A stretch of 64,000 bases of DNA from Gammaproteobacteria bacterium (GTDB lineage: Bacteria; Pseudomonadota; Gammaproteobacteria; Pseudomonadales; Pseudohongiellaceae): contig JAPPOG010000028.1 of the NCBI GenBank assembly GCA_028818225.1, positions 1 to 64,000 of the forward strand. Reading direction: 5' to 3'. Below the pieces are notes generated by a model. That model saw only the letters and a list, made by a program, of their open reading frames with translations, had not been told where the DNA came from and did not search any database. The position numbers and the translations under genes are program-made. Each line of letters opens with the position of its first letter. Position 1 is the first letter of the stretch. Positions 44,238 through 54,900 of the stretch are shown here, one piece after another.

Positions 44238-45884
44238 TTATTTTTTCAATGCGTATTCGATGTTCTCAGCTTTATCCCGCAGCAGGTACTTTTGAACCTT
44301 ACCGGTGGAAGTTTTGTCGATTGGCCCAAAGGCTACTTTCTTTGGAATCTTGAATCCAGCTAATTCGTCGCGACAATAGCTTACTAATTCTTCAGCAGTC
44401 ATTTCTTCCCCTGCCTTTAAACTCACAAAGGCGCAGGGAACTTCTCCCCATTTTTCGTCTGAACTGGCAACTACGGCAGCTTCCAGTATTTTTGGGTGTT
44501 TGAATAGTACGGATTCCACTTCTAGTGAAGAAATGTTTTCACCACCAGATATGATAATGTCTTTTGAGCGATCCTTTATCTGAACATATCCATCTTCATA
44601 CCAGACTGCCAGGTCACCGGAGTGAAACCAGCCACCTTTAAATGAAGCCCCCGTGGTGCCAGGATTTTTAAGGTACCCCTTCATGGTCAGGTTGCCGCGC
44701 ATGAGTATTTCCCCCATGGTCTTGCCATCTTTTGGCACTGGCTCCAGAGTTTCTGGATCTGCCACCATAACCTCGTCTTGCAATGGCGCTCTTACCCCCT
44801 GTCGCGCCAACATCTCTGCCCTTTCCTCAACCGAGATTGATTGCCATTCTTCTTTCGGCGCACAGACTACGCAAGGTCCATAAGTTTCTGTCAAACCATA
44901 AACATGGGTGACACTGAAGCCCATGTTTTCCATGCCTGCAATTACAGCCGCAGGAGGCGCCGCCCCTGCTGTCATGGCCGAAACTTTATGATCCACTCCC
45001 TGCCTTAATTCTTCCGCCGCATTTATCAGCGTATTTAAAACTACAGGAGCACCACAAAAATGTGAGACATGATGGGTTTTAATCGCATTAAAGATGGCGT
45101 CGTCTCTGACATGGCGTAAACAAACACTGGCACCAGCAACTGCAGCCAGAGTCCAGGGAAAACACCAGCCGTTGCAATGAAACATGGGTAAGGTCCACAA
45201 ATAGACTGGATGACTACCCATGTTCCAGCATAAGACATTGGACACCGCGTTTAAGTAGGCACCACGGTGATGATACACAACTCCTTTGGGATCACCCGTG
45301 GTACCAGAAGTGTAATTGAGCGAAATGGCCTGCCATTCGTCTTCGATCTGAAAGCAGCGGTAATCTTTGTCACCTTCTTGCAGGAAGTCTTCATAGTTGC
45401 GTGATCCTAATAGCTCGCCGCCAGAAAAATAAGGATCATCGATATCGATAACTAGAGGTTTATTTGCAAGCAAATCCAATGCTGTCTTGATCGTTGCGCT
45501 AAACTCACGATCGGTGAAGAGAACTTTTGTTTCAGCATGTTCAAGTATGAAAGCGATGGCTTTGGCATCCAGGCGAATATTCAGCGCATTCAGTACAGCG
45601 CCAGTCATAGGCACAGCAAAATGCGCTTCGAAGGTTTCCGGCGTATTGGCGCCCATGAAAGAAACCGTGTCTCCAGCACCAATTCCATATTGCATCAAAG
45701 CCGATGCCAATAGGCAGCATCGCTTATATGTTTGCTCCCAGGTATAGGTCGTATTGCCATGAATGATTGAAGTTTTCTGAGGATAAACACTGGCACAGCG
45801 CTCGATAAAACTTAGCGGTGTTAGATGAGCAAAGTTTGCAGGATTCCTGTCCAGATTCTGCTCATAGATGTTATTGGTTCCCAT
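44238..45884 (-). CDS. acyl-CoA synthetase (AMP-binding)
   Basis: 548 residues of the adenylate-forming superfamily. P-loop SLNYTSGTTGDPKGVVYHHRG, A5 motif YGLTETYGP, A7 WFHSGDLAVW, A8 KDIIISGGENISSLEVE and the catalytic Lys in STGKVQKYLLR. Closest in pattern to medium-chain/DmdB-like ligases acting on fatty or short organic acids. Lies in line with the PEBP gene. Confidence 0.88.
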   Translation of the reverse strand: MGTNNIYEQNLDRNPANFAHLTPLSFIERCASVYPQKTSIIHGNTTYTWEQTYKRCCLLASALMQYGIGAGDTVSFMGANTPETFEAHFAVPMTGAVLNALNIRLDAKAIAFILEHAETKVLFTDREFSATIKTALDLLANKPLVIDIDDPYFSGGELLGSRNYEDFLQEGDKDYRCFQIEDEWQAISLNYTSGTTGDPKGVVYHHRGAYLNAVSNVLCWNMGSHPVYLWTLPMFHCNGWCFPWTLAAVAGASVCLRHVRDDAIFNAIKTHHVSHFCGAPVVLNTLINAAEELRQGVDHKVSAMTAGAAPPAAVIAGMENMGFSVTHVYGLTETYGPCVVCAPKEEWQSISVEERAEMLARQGVRAPLQDEVMVADPETLEPVPKDGKTMGEILMRGNLTMKGYLKNPGTTGASFKGGWFHSGDLAVWYEDGYVQIKDRSKDIIISGGENISSLEVESVLFKHPKILEAAVVASSDEKWGEVPCAFVSLKAGEEMTAEELVSYCRDELAGFKIPKKVAFGPIDKTSTGKVQKYLLRDKAENIEYALKK

Positions 45885-45932
45885 TCAGCTTAAACCTTTT
45901 TCTTGCTTCTTTAAAATCCGAACAGATCGTAA

Positions 45933-47618
45933 CTACATAAAATCCATATCGCCGGCAGTTAACCACCAGGCCCCATATAAAATTTTTGAACTTGGCCCCG
46001 GATTCCAGAAATTACAGGGTATCTCAATCCCAAGCTGATTCTCAATCGAAGTATCTGTGCTTACAGATTCCAACCAGCCTCTGGTTATCCAGAGTTTCAA
46101 CTCAGAATCTTCCAATAATTGATTGAGATTGGAAATTATGTCCTTCATGCGAGCAACAGGGCAGATTAAATCCATAATCAACAGACGCGCGTCATGCTCT
46201 TTCAATACCGCGAGGGCTAAACAGCTTCCTGATGCACTCTTAACAAACATACAACGATAGAGATTCGCCTGAGCGAATGGGTGTTCGAAGTAGCGGTATT
46301 TAATATATTGCCAATGACGATCACCCACGATGCCTTCTGTCATGTCTTGCTTCATTAATTCCCATAGTAAATCAATCTCTTGCTGATGTTCGGAGCGAGT
46401 AATATCTACTGGCACCAACTTACACTGGCTTTGTTTCACTTGTGCAGTCTTTGGAAAGACCAATTCAATATAGTCATCGGTCTTTTCGTAAAGACCCAGG
46501 CGTAAGGCAATATTCATTGCTTTCTGGTTTGGAAACCCGAATCCAAGCAAATGATTCACCGTATTGCCAATCTCTCTTTCGAGAAAAGTTGCGGCTGTTT
46601 TAAAAAATAAACTGCTTTTGCCATACTGACGTCGAATTTCAGGAAGGACCATGACATCACAAACCTGAATGGCAGTATTTGACTCACCAAAATATTGGAT
46701 CTGCCTTGGCGCACCGCCATAATGAGCAATGATTTCGCCATTTTTTGATTTTCGAGCCACTATGCATTTGCCCTGACCCAACTCATATTTCCATTGCCAG
46801 ACTTCGGGATTGAACTCGACATCGAAACACTTCTCGAAAAGATCTTTTACCTCAATCGGATCGAAACTATCCCGTGCCCCATATTCCGCTTTTGCATATT
46901 CACCTTCCGGATTGGTAATTTTTTCCAGCAGAAACACATTAAAACTGCGCCGCTTGTTATCCAGCTCCTCTGCTATGTGTTGCAATTCTGTTTCCAGCAA
47001 GGCAAGCGCGGTCTTATGAGCTGAATCCACCTGGCGCTTTGCTGCCAAGCGCTTTAATTCTTTGATACTGCAGATTGCATCTGTACGAAAATTCAGCTCT
47101 CTCAGAATCGCAAAGCTCAAGCGCTCTGATAACTGGCGCATACTGGACAAGTTTGGAAGAGTAGATCTTTCCAGTATGGAATCGTCATCAAGATATTCGC
47201 CGAAAATAAGCAAGCGCCCGGATTCACCAAGCACTTCCCTCGCCTTACTTAGAAGTGGGAGTTGATCCAGATAATTATAAGTCCCCTCAATTACTACAAG
47301 ATCGAAGGCTTCATCAGAAGAAAAATTCAGGCAATCATTAGTTGAAGTGACTGAGCACCTCTGCCCTTTTAATGCGTCATTGAGGTAAAGCAGGCTAGGT
47401 CCATTGAGTAAGATGTTTGCACCAGGTTTTAGATCCTCGGCAACGAGCTGAAAGAGCTTTTTCGCAAAGGCCTGTTGCTGCTGCTGATAATCATTTTGCT
47501 GAACATCGTCGGAGAACAGACCATAGTGCAAAAATCGACACTCGCCGAACTCCTGCTCAAGAAGATCGGCGCAGATATTTTGTATTCCGACTAGTGAAGA
47601 TTGGTCTATCGAAGTCAA
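45933..47618 (-). CDS. methyltransferase-like / GNAT fusion protein
   Basis: 561 residues. Residues about 70-180 resemble a Rossmann SAM-methyltransferase (NILLNGPSLLYL, DLVVIEGTYNYLDQLP, GRLLIFGEYLDD), but the glycine-rich SAM loop is poor. Residues about 195-235 form a helical linker. From about 250 a GNAT domain (GARDSFDPIEVKDLFEKCF, CDVMVLPEIRRQYGKSSLFF, GFPNQKAMNIALRLGLY), possibly followed by a second acyltransferase-like half (WELMKQDMTEGIVGD). No function known to me. Divergent from regB. Confidence 0.6.
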   Translation of the reverse strand: MTSIDQSSLVGIQNICADLLEQEFGECRFLHYGLFSDDVQQNDYQQQQQAFAKKLFQLVAEDLKPGANILLNGPSLLYLNDALKGQRCSVTSTNDCLNFSSDEAFDLVVIEGTYNYLDQLPLLSKAREVLGESGRLLIFGEYLDDDSILERSTLPNLSSMRQLSERLSFAILRELNFRTDAICSIKELKRLAAKRQVDSAHKTALALLETELQHIAEELDNKRRSFNVFLLEKITNPEGEYAKAEYGARDSFDPIEVKDLFEKCFDVEFNPEVWQWKYELGQGKCIVARKSKNGEIIAHYGGAPRQIQYFGESNTAIQVCDVMVLPEIRRQYGKSSLFFKTAATFLEREIGNTVNHLLGFGFPNQKAMNIALRLGLYEKTDDYIELVFPKTAQVKQSQCKLVPVDITRSEHQQEIDLLWELMKQDMTEGIVGDRHWQYIKYRYFEHPFAQANLYRCMFVKSASGSCLALAVLKEHDARLLIMDLICPVARMKDIISNLNQLLEDSELKLWITRGWLESVSTDTSIENQLGIEIPCNFWNPGPSSKILYGAWWLTAGDMDFM

Positions 47619-47775
47619 GGTATCGCACTGGGCCAGCTAGCTAATCGAGGCGAAGCAATATAACGCGATGAACTGACTTTGCCTAGTCATACAGGGATAT
47701 TCACACTTGCCAGCTGCGACAATTTGTCCATTGTATAACAGCACTTCCCTCATTTGTTTAAGGTAGAATAGTGCC

Positions 47776-49107
47776 ATGTTTAAACATTCGAAGTTTTCAG
47801 AATTCCTGTCTTACCTGGTACCGGTCGCCATGGAACAGGGCACCAGCGGCAAACAAGGTCTGCAGAGATTATTGTTGTTACGAAGCTTTGTTACGGTAGT
47901 CAGTGTAGTGGGACTACTGATATTTCAATCAGTGTCGGAGCTGGATGTTTCACTGACACTTATTGCCATACTAAGTATCGCTGTTCTGGTTTCAGTCGCC
48001 ATTGGTTATTGGCGCCTGCAGAGTACTCCAGCTATCAGCAACATCGAACTGTTTTGTCACCTCCTGGTGGACGTGGTGCTTCTGGTAATACTCATCCTTA
48101 ATACTGGCGGAGTGAGTAATCCACTTATTTCTTATTTTCTGGTCTTGCTCGCCGTTACAGCGACGCTATTACCACGAACATTCGTAAATTCGTTCGCATT
48201 AATGAGCATCCTGATTTACACGTCGTTCCTGTTGCTCGACCTGCAAAGTGATCACGGCATGGGTGTAGGCCCGGTAGAACAGGAGATGGTATTTCAACTT
48301 CACCTGGTGGGTATGTGGGTAATCTTTCTGGTGAGCTCCATACTTATTACGGTATTCATTACCCACATGGCCGATGCGATAAAGGTCAGGGAATTGAATC
48401 TCGCCAAGGCAAGAGAAAGTGAGATGCGAAATGAACAGCTTGTAGCTATAGGAACACTTGCTGCTGGCACTGCTCATGCCCTTGGCACCCCGCTGTCTAC
48501 CATGGCGGTTTTGCTGACCGAACTGGACAAGCTGGACACAGAGCAATTAAAGAACAGTGAAATCAAAGAAGATATTTCTGTACTGCGCCAACAAGTAACA
48601 CGTTGCAAATATTCATTAGCCCAGTTAACGCGTTACTACAACAAAGATAATCCCGAGCAAGAAGAAAAAGTTCTGTTATCGGAATTTGTAAATGACATTA
48701 AGGATTACATTCTGAACATTCATCCGAGTGCATCAATAGAATTCAAGATCGATTGCACCGATAACCCCAAAGTTACTTCCAACCTGAGCGTGAGACATGC
48801 CGTAATTAACATCATTGAAAATGGAATCAGGGCCGCCAAAAATCATGTTGATGTTTCGTTTAATATCACTGCTGATTCACCGCCCCAGTTTGAGATTTCA
48901 ATAAACGACGACGGATCAGGAATTCCGACAAAAGTAATGGAGAATATGGGTGAACCATTCATATCCGGGCGCAAGGAAAGTATGGGTCTGGGTATATTCC
49001 TGGCCAATGCCGCCGTGCAAAGACTGGGCGGAACTATCGAAATGTTCAATCTGAAGATTGGTGGCGCCCTGACGCTTATAAAATTACCTTTACCCGAGTA
49101 TCAATAA
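47776..49107 (+). CDS. regB: RegB/PrrB/RoxS-type redox sensor kinase
   Basis: 443 residues, six membrane segments (about 35-200). The quinone-site motif NTGGVSNPLISYF, the H-box AAGTAHALGTPLSTMAV with phospho-His234, the redox-box Cys277 in RCKYSLAQL, and the ATP-binding GSGIP and GLGIFLANAA motifs are all present. In family members oxidation of quinones or the Cys silences the kinase; reduced conditions activate the partner regulator. The gene pair with regA is 11 bases apart. Confidence 0.9.
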   Translation: MFKHSKFSEFLSYLVPVAMEQGTSGKQGLQRLLLLRSFVTVVSVVGLLIFQSVSELDVSLTLIAILSIAVLVSVAIGYWRLQSTPAISNIELFCHLLVDVVLLVILILNTGGVSNPLISYFLVLLAVTATLLPRTFVNSFALMSILIYTSFLLLDLQSDHGMGVGPVEQEMVFQLHLVGMWVIFLVSSILITVFITHMADAIKVRELNLAKARESEMRNEQLVAIGTLAAGTAHALGTPLSTMAVLLTELDKLDTEQLKNSEIKEDISVLRQQVTRCKYSLAQLTRYYNKDNPEQEEKVLLSEFVNDIKDYILNIHPSASIEFKIDCTDNPKVTSNLSVRHAVINIIENGIRAAKNHVDVSFNITADSPPQFEISINDDGSGIPTKVMENMGEPFISGRKESMGLGIFLANAAVQRLGGTIEMFNLKIGGALTLIKLPLPEYQ

Positions 49108-49118
49108 GACTAACTTCA

Positions 49119-49664
49119 GTGACAGTTAAAAATATATTACTGGTTGAGGATGACGAAGTTTTCGCGCGAGCAATTAGTCGGGCGTTGGAGCAGCGCAATT
49201 ATAGCGTCGCTCACGCCCAAACAAGTGAGCAGGCTAAACAACTAATACAATCTGATGGGTTTGACTATGCGATCCTGGATTTAAATCTTGGCGGTGAAAC
49301 GTCTTTGAACCTGATTCCTGTTATCAAGCACAAACTAACAGGAATTCATATTCTGATTCTTACCGGTTATGCCAGTATTGCCACCGCCGTGGAAGCAATA
49401 AAATTGGGTGCAGATAATTACCTGGCGAAACCCGCCGATGCCGATGAAATTCTTTCTGCAATGCTGGTAGAAGGCAACTCCGATATTCCAGAACCAAGTG
49501 AATCTTCGAAGCTGGAACCTATGTCAGTACGGCGTCTGGAATGGGAACATATTCAAAGAGTTCTCATGGAAAACAATGGCAATATCTCCGCCACCGCTCG
49601 CCAACTCAAGATGCATCGCCGCACCCTGCAAAGAAAATTACAGAAGCGCCCGGTGGCTAAGTAA
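49119..49664 (+). CDS. regA: RegA/PrrA/RoxR-type response regulator
   Basis: 181 residues from GTG 49119. Receiver with acidic pocket VEDDE and phospho-Asp54 (YAILDLNLGG), Thr in LTGYAS, Lys in YLAKPAD, then the Fis-like helix-turn-helix ISATARQLKMHRRTLQRKL found unchanged across this family. Controls respiration, fixation and other redox genes. Its stop codon touches that of the convergent SDR gene. Confidence 0.93.
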   Translation: MTVKNILLVEDDEVFARAISRALEQRNYSVAHAQTSEQAKQLIQSDGFDYAILDLNLGGETSLNLIPVIKHKLTGIHILILTGYASIATAVEAIKLGADNYLAKPADADEILSAMLVEGNSDIPEPSESSKLEPMSVRRLEWEHIQRVLMENNGNISATARQLKMHRRTLQRKLQKRPVAK

Positions 49665-50456
49665 TTAACGACGCGTTAAGGGTGTCATGCCCAGGTGTCG
49701 ACCACCATCGATAATCAAAGATTCCCCTGTCACTACTGTTGGTCCCTGGATAAAGAAGAGAATAGATTCGGCAACTGTATCTGCAGTTGCAGTAACACCT
49801 AATGGTGCGTTCTTTATGGAAGCCTGGCGCGCCTGCTCATATCTTTCTTCGCCAAGCCCTTCTTTTAACCATTCACCTTCGATGAATCCGGGGCAAACTA
49901 CATTTACTCTTATCCTGGGACCCAATACCCGGGCCAGAGACAAAGTCATGGTAATCATTGCCCCCTTGGATGCCGCATAGGCAATGCAGCTACCGACCCC
50001 GGCAACCCCGGCAATGGAAGCAACATTGACGATGGACCCACCACTTTCCTGCTGTTTCATTTGCTCTGCAACGGCGCGAGTCATCTGATATGCCCCGATC
50101 ACATTCACGCTATAGATATTCTGGAAGTCATCTGAACTCAGACCTTCGAGATTTGCGTGGTCGACAAACTTGGTCGTGCCGGCGTTATTAACCAGAATGT
50201 CGATTTGTCCCCATTTTTCGATGGCGGCTTTGGCCATGGCACGACAATCTTCATCCCTGGCTACATTGGCCTGCATAACCAGGGTTTCTGCTCCGGCCTT
50301 CTCGCATTCTGCGGCAACCGTATCTGCTCCCGCGGAATTTGAGTTGTAATTGATCACGGAATGACAACCAAGGGCGGCCAGCTGCCTGGCTGTCGCGGCC
50401 CCTACACCACTGCTGGACCCTGTCACTATTGCTACCTTACCTTTTAATTCACTCAC
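49665..50456 (-). CDS. SDR family oxidoreductase
   Basis: 263 residues from GTG 50456 (VSELKGKVAIVTGSSSGVGAA); the frame is open to 50573 but the extension is outside the fold. Cofactor loop TGSSSGVGAA, NNAG, catalytic Ser in NVASIAG and Tyr-x3-Lys in YAASKGAM; C-terminal GESLIIDGGRHLG. NAD(P)-dependent reductase, FabG-like. Substrate unknown. Confidence 0.87.
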   Translation of the reverse strand: MSELKGKVAIVTGSSSGVGAATARQLAALGCHSVINYNSNSAGADTVAAECEKAGAETLVMQANVARDEDCRAMAKAAIEKWGQIDILVNNAGTTKFVDHANLEGLSSDDFQNIYSVNVIGAYQMTRAVAEQMKQQESGGSIVNVASIAGVAGVGSCIAYAASKGAMITMTLSLARVLGPRIRVNVVCPGFIEGEWLKEGLGEERYEQARQASIKNAPLGVTATADTVAESILFFIQGPTVVTGESLIIDGGRHLGMTPLTRR

Positions 50457-50813
50457 GGCTAGAAAAACTCCCTGGAGACGTTGCTGAAAGCGGTAAAAAT
50501 TAGCACAAATCTGCCGAAAAACCCTCTCACAGTAAAACGCGTCGAAACGCCCTATAATTCTGGTAGTTGGCACCGTTTATTCGTTGCAATTAATCATTGA
50601 ATCGTTACAATGCGTAACACTTTTGCGGCAATGTTCATTTATAGTTGCACAGGCAGCCAAGAAGCCCGTAGGCTAGGGATTTTTTCTAACAACAGGGACG
50701 AATAATCAACGCGTCAATCAGGCAATTTGCTGAAATGGTGGAATCCGCCAGCGGATTCCTCGCGTATTAACTATGTGTACAGCAAAGTCATTTCTGAATT
50801 GCGGAGGCAATGA
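50457..50813. other. intergenic region upstream of RND operon
   Basis: No gene. Contains a possible promoter TTGCAA (50584-50589), 16 bases, TACAAT (50606-50611) on the plus strand, and a 9-base inverted repeat GGAATCCGC / GCGGATTCC (50740-50759) without a T-run that could be an operator or leader hairpin. Confidence 0.45.
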
Positions 50814-51929
50814 GTGAAAAAGCAGCAGTATGTAGCAGCCGGAATATTAGCAATGGTAATCGCCTGGATGGCGTTCTCACCAAACAGCGCTGAGACTGTT
50901 AACGAGGAAGTTTTACCGGCGTCTACTACCATTGTGGCACTGCCTGAAGGCGTAGCTGATTCGGAAAGTCCGGATGTTGTAACCGTTCGCGCTGAACGCA
51001 TTGGCTCACAGGCCTATATCGAGCGTATTCGCGTACGCGGACGCACCCAGGCCTTCCGGCATGTGGAAGTTAGAGCTGAGGAAGCTGGCCGAATTATTGG
51101 CAATCCTGTAGCCCGAGGCGCCCGCGTCCAGCAAGGTGACCCACTCTGCGAAATCGCAGTAGATAACCGTGATGTTAACCTGGCAGAGGCAATGGCCCGG
51201 CAGGAACAATCTGAATTCGAATATGCCGCTGCCCTTGATTTACAGGAACAGGGCTTGCAATCAGACGTGATAGTGGCACAACTTAAAGCTGCGCTGGAGA
51301 CTTCCAAAGCCGCAGTTGCCCGCGCAGAACTTGCCCTGGAAAAAACCAAGATCGTTGCTCCATTCGAAGGCATTGTTGAGACCCGAATAGTCGAAGTAGG
51401 TGATTTACTCAACATCGGAAGCGTATGCGCTTCGATTATTGATGACAGCCCCATGCTATTAGTTGGTCTGGTGCCAGAACAGGATGTTGGCGCGCTCAGT
51501 GTTGGAGCAAGAGTGTCTGGCCGCTTACTTAGCGGCGAAGAAGTGCAGGGTTCCGTAAGCTACCTGGCAAGGGCCGCCGATACTATTTCGCGCAGCTACC
51601 GTATTGAAGTCGAGGTCGATCCGCGCTATCAGAACCTGCGCGAAGGCATTACTGTAGAATTATTGGTAAATGCAAATGAAGTCATTGCCCACCGCATCCC
51701 CTCTTCTGCTTTAACTCTTGATGATACTGGCACCGTTGGCATTAAGGTGATTGATAGTAATAACGTTGTGCAGTTCCACAATGTGGAAATCGTAGGTGAT
51801 GAAACCAATCAGCTAGATCCCGGCATTTGGGTAACAGGAGTAAATGGTGACATTACTCTTATCACCCTCGGCCAGGAAATTGTCTTTCCGGGACAAATCG
51901 TAGAAGCCAATTTCGATTGGGACAAGTAG
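50814..51929 (+). CDS. RND efflux periplasmic adaptor (MFP)
   Basis: 371 residues from GTG 50814 (GGAGG upstream; the ATG at 50808 is out of frame). N-terminal hydrophobic anchor (VAAGILAMVIAWMAF), lipoyl halves (HVEVRAEEAGRI, TKIVAPFEGIVETRIVEVGDLLN), a short helical hairpin between and the beta-barrel domain. Joins an RND pump to an outer-membrane channel. Pump gene follows after 24 bases; no TolC gene is nearby. Confidence 0.88.
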   Translation: MKKQQYVAAGILAMVIAWMAFSPNSAETVNEEVLPASTTIVALPEGVADSESPDVVTVRAERIGSQAYIERIRVRGRTQAFRHVEVRAEEAGRIIGNPVARGARVQQGDPLCEIAVDNRDVNLAEAMARQEQSEFEYAAALDLQEQGLQSDVIVAQLKAALETSKAAVARAELALEKTKIVAPFEGIVETRIVEVGDLLNIGSVCASIIDDSPMLLVGLVPEQDVGALSVGARVSGRLLSGEEVQGSVSYLARAADTISRSYRIEVEVDPRYQNLREGITVELLVNANEVIAHRIPSSALTLDDTGTVGIKVIDSNNVVQFHNVEIVGDETNQLDPGIWVTGVNGDITLITLGQEIVFPGQIVEANFDWDK

Positions 51930-51953
51930 CAGCACTACTCTTCAGGCTCAGCA

Positions 51954-54900
51954 ATGAAAACTTATATTGATGCAGCAATATCAAGGTCGCGAACTACGGT
52001 AAGTATTTTTGTGGTAACCCTGCTTGCGGGCTTCGCCTCTTACCTGGCAATTCCTGTGGAGATGTATCCCGATGTTCAGGTGCCGATGGTTGTGACCACG
52101 GTAATCCATGAAGGCATCTCTCCCGAGGATGCTGAAAGATTGCTGTCAAAACCTGCGGAACTGGAACTCAAGACCATCGATGGCATCGTTGAAGTCACCT
52201 CCTTCTCCAGTGAGGGGGCTGCCACCATCATGACTGAATTTGATATCAGCTTCGAATCTTCGGCCGCACTGGCTGAAGTGAGAGAAGCGTTAAATCGAGC
52301 CAAGGCCCGGTTTCCACAGTCCACCGAAGAACCCATCATTCAGGAAATGTCCGCCGTTTCCATGCCTATCGTACAAATCGCTATCGGCGGTGAAGGCGTA
52401 CCGGAAAGAGCCTTGCTGCGTATTGCTGAAGATTTGCAGCGGGAAATCGAGTTAGTACCACAGATCCTAGAAGCCCCCATGGTAGGCAATCGCGAAGAAT
52501 TGCTGGAAGTCGAGATTAATCCTTCCAAGCTCGAAACTTATGGCATTCCCAACAGTTCGATTATTCAGACTGTTACCAGCAATAATCGCCTTATTGCGGC
52601 GGGGCAAGTCGATACCGGTCAGGGTAGCTTCCCGGTAAAGGTGCCAGGTCTAATTGAAAACGCCGATGATTTGTTCAACCTACCTCTTGCCTCGACAGAT
52701 CTGGGGGTACTTACTGTTTCTGACTTGGCCGATGTGCGCCGTACATTTAAAGATGCCACCCGCTATTCCTATGCCAACCATTCACCGACAATTTCCCTGA
52801 ACGTGATGAAGCGCAAGGGTGCGAATCTGGTGGAGGCATTCGAACAGATAGATGAAATAGTTGAAGAATTAAAGCCCACCCTGCCGCCGGCAGTCACCAT
52901 GGCTTACATCAATAATACTATTCCGATTGCACTGGAGCAGAATTCCGGTTTATCTGGCAATATGGCGACGGCCATGGTGCTGGTGCTGCTGGTGGTGATT
53001 GCCACCGTCGGTGTTCGTTCCGGTATGCTGGTAACGCTGGCTGTACCTTTCTCCTTCTTTTTCGCTTTCATCATCATTAATGCATTGGAATTCACCTATA
53101 ACTTCATGGTGATCTTCGGCCTACTGCTGGGCCTCGGTATGCTCATTGACGGCGCTATCGTGATGGTGGAATACGCTGATCGTAAGATGGCGGAAGGGCT
53201 GGATAGTCGGGAAGCATATAAAGCTGCTGTTAAGCGAATGTTCTGGCCCATCACGGCTTCAACCGCCACGACCCTGGCAGCCTTCCTGCCACTTATGTTT
53301 TGGCCAGGGGTTTCCGGGCAGTTTATGAGCTATCTGCCAATCACAGTATTCGCAGTTCTTATCGGCTCCCTGTTTTATGCTCTGTTATTTGCGCCGGCTA
53401 TTGGTGCACTTATTGGCAAGTCCAGCGACGCCGATCGTACTTATTTGAAGAACCTGGAAGAAGGTGATCCTGAAAAAGCAACGGGCATTACTGGCGTCTA
53501 CGCAGCAATCCTGGAAAAAGCTGTCAGCATGCCCGGCACAGTCTTCCTGATAAGTATCGCCACCATGATCTCTATAGTCATAGCCTATGGCCGCTGGGGC
53601 TCTGGTATCGAATTCTTCGTTTCTGCTGAACCCTTACAGACCCAGGTGCAAATTTTTGCCCGGGGTAATTTATCGCCAGCCGAGCTGCGTGACATCATGC
53701 TGGATGCGGAAGACCGTATTGAAGCAATAGGCTATTACGAAGGAATAGTTACCCAGTCCGGTGCGGGTGCCCAGTCCGCCGGGCCAATGCAATCCGCCCC
53801 TGACCTGGTGGGAACAATCTTCGTTGAACTCACGGATAGACGATCACGAGAACTGGATGGATTCCAGATTGAGAACCTCTACCGTGAAGCTATTTCGGAA
53901 ATTCCCGGAGTGAGAGCGGAAATTGTATCCATAGAACAGGGTCCGCCAGTAGGTAAAGAAATCCAGGTTGAGCTGGCTGGTGAAGCACTGGATTTACTGT
54001 TCTACGAAGCAGAAAGAATTCGTGGTTACATGGAAACCGAAATGACCGGGTTAATCGACATTGATGACACCGCACCACTACCCGGTATCGAATGGGAAAT
54101 TAATGTAGATCGCGCGCAGGCTGCCATGCTCGGCGCCAACATGAGCGAAATCGGCGCTGCAATTCAACTGCTGACCAATGGAATCTTTATGGGCGATTAC
54201 CGCCCCAATGATAGCGAAGAAGAAGTTGATATTCGTGTCCGCTATCCAATGGAGTATCGCGGCATAGACCAGCTGGACAGCATTCGCATTAGCACACCCA
54301 ATGGTCCTGTTCCCATTAGCAGTTTTGTAACCCGCGAAGCAAAACAAAAAGTGAGCTCCATCCAGCGCGTGGATAGCAACCGGGTTGTCTATATTCGCGC
54401 CAATCCGGCACCTGGTGTAGTCGCCGATAATAAACTGCAGGAACTGGCAGCCTGGCTGGAAGCCAATCCACCGGTTCAGGGTGTCGAGTATATTTTCCGT
54501 GGAGCCAATGAGGAGCAGGAAGAATCTGCCGCATTCTTATTGCAGGCCTTTGCCCTGGCAATGGCGATGATGGCAATTCTACTGGTGACTCAATTCAATA
54601 GTTATTACCAGGCTCTGCTCATTCTTTCGTCGGTACTGTTATCGACTTCAGGTGTGCTGCTGGGATTACTGACCACCGGGCAGACCTTTAGTGTCATGCT
54701 AACCGGTATCGGGATCGTTGCCCTGGCAGGCATCATCGTAAACAACAATATCGTGTTAATCGACACGTTTAATGTGCTGCGTCGCGAACACCCGGAATGG
54801 ACCCTGCAAGAAGTCATCGTGCACACAGGCGTGCAACGATTGCGTCCGGTATTCCTTACTACCTTTACCACTGGCTTTGGATTATTGCCCTTGGCTATGG

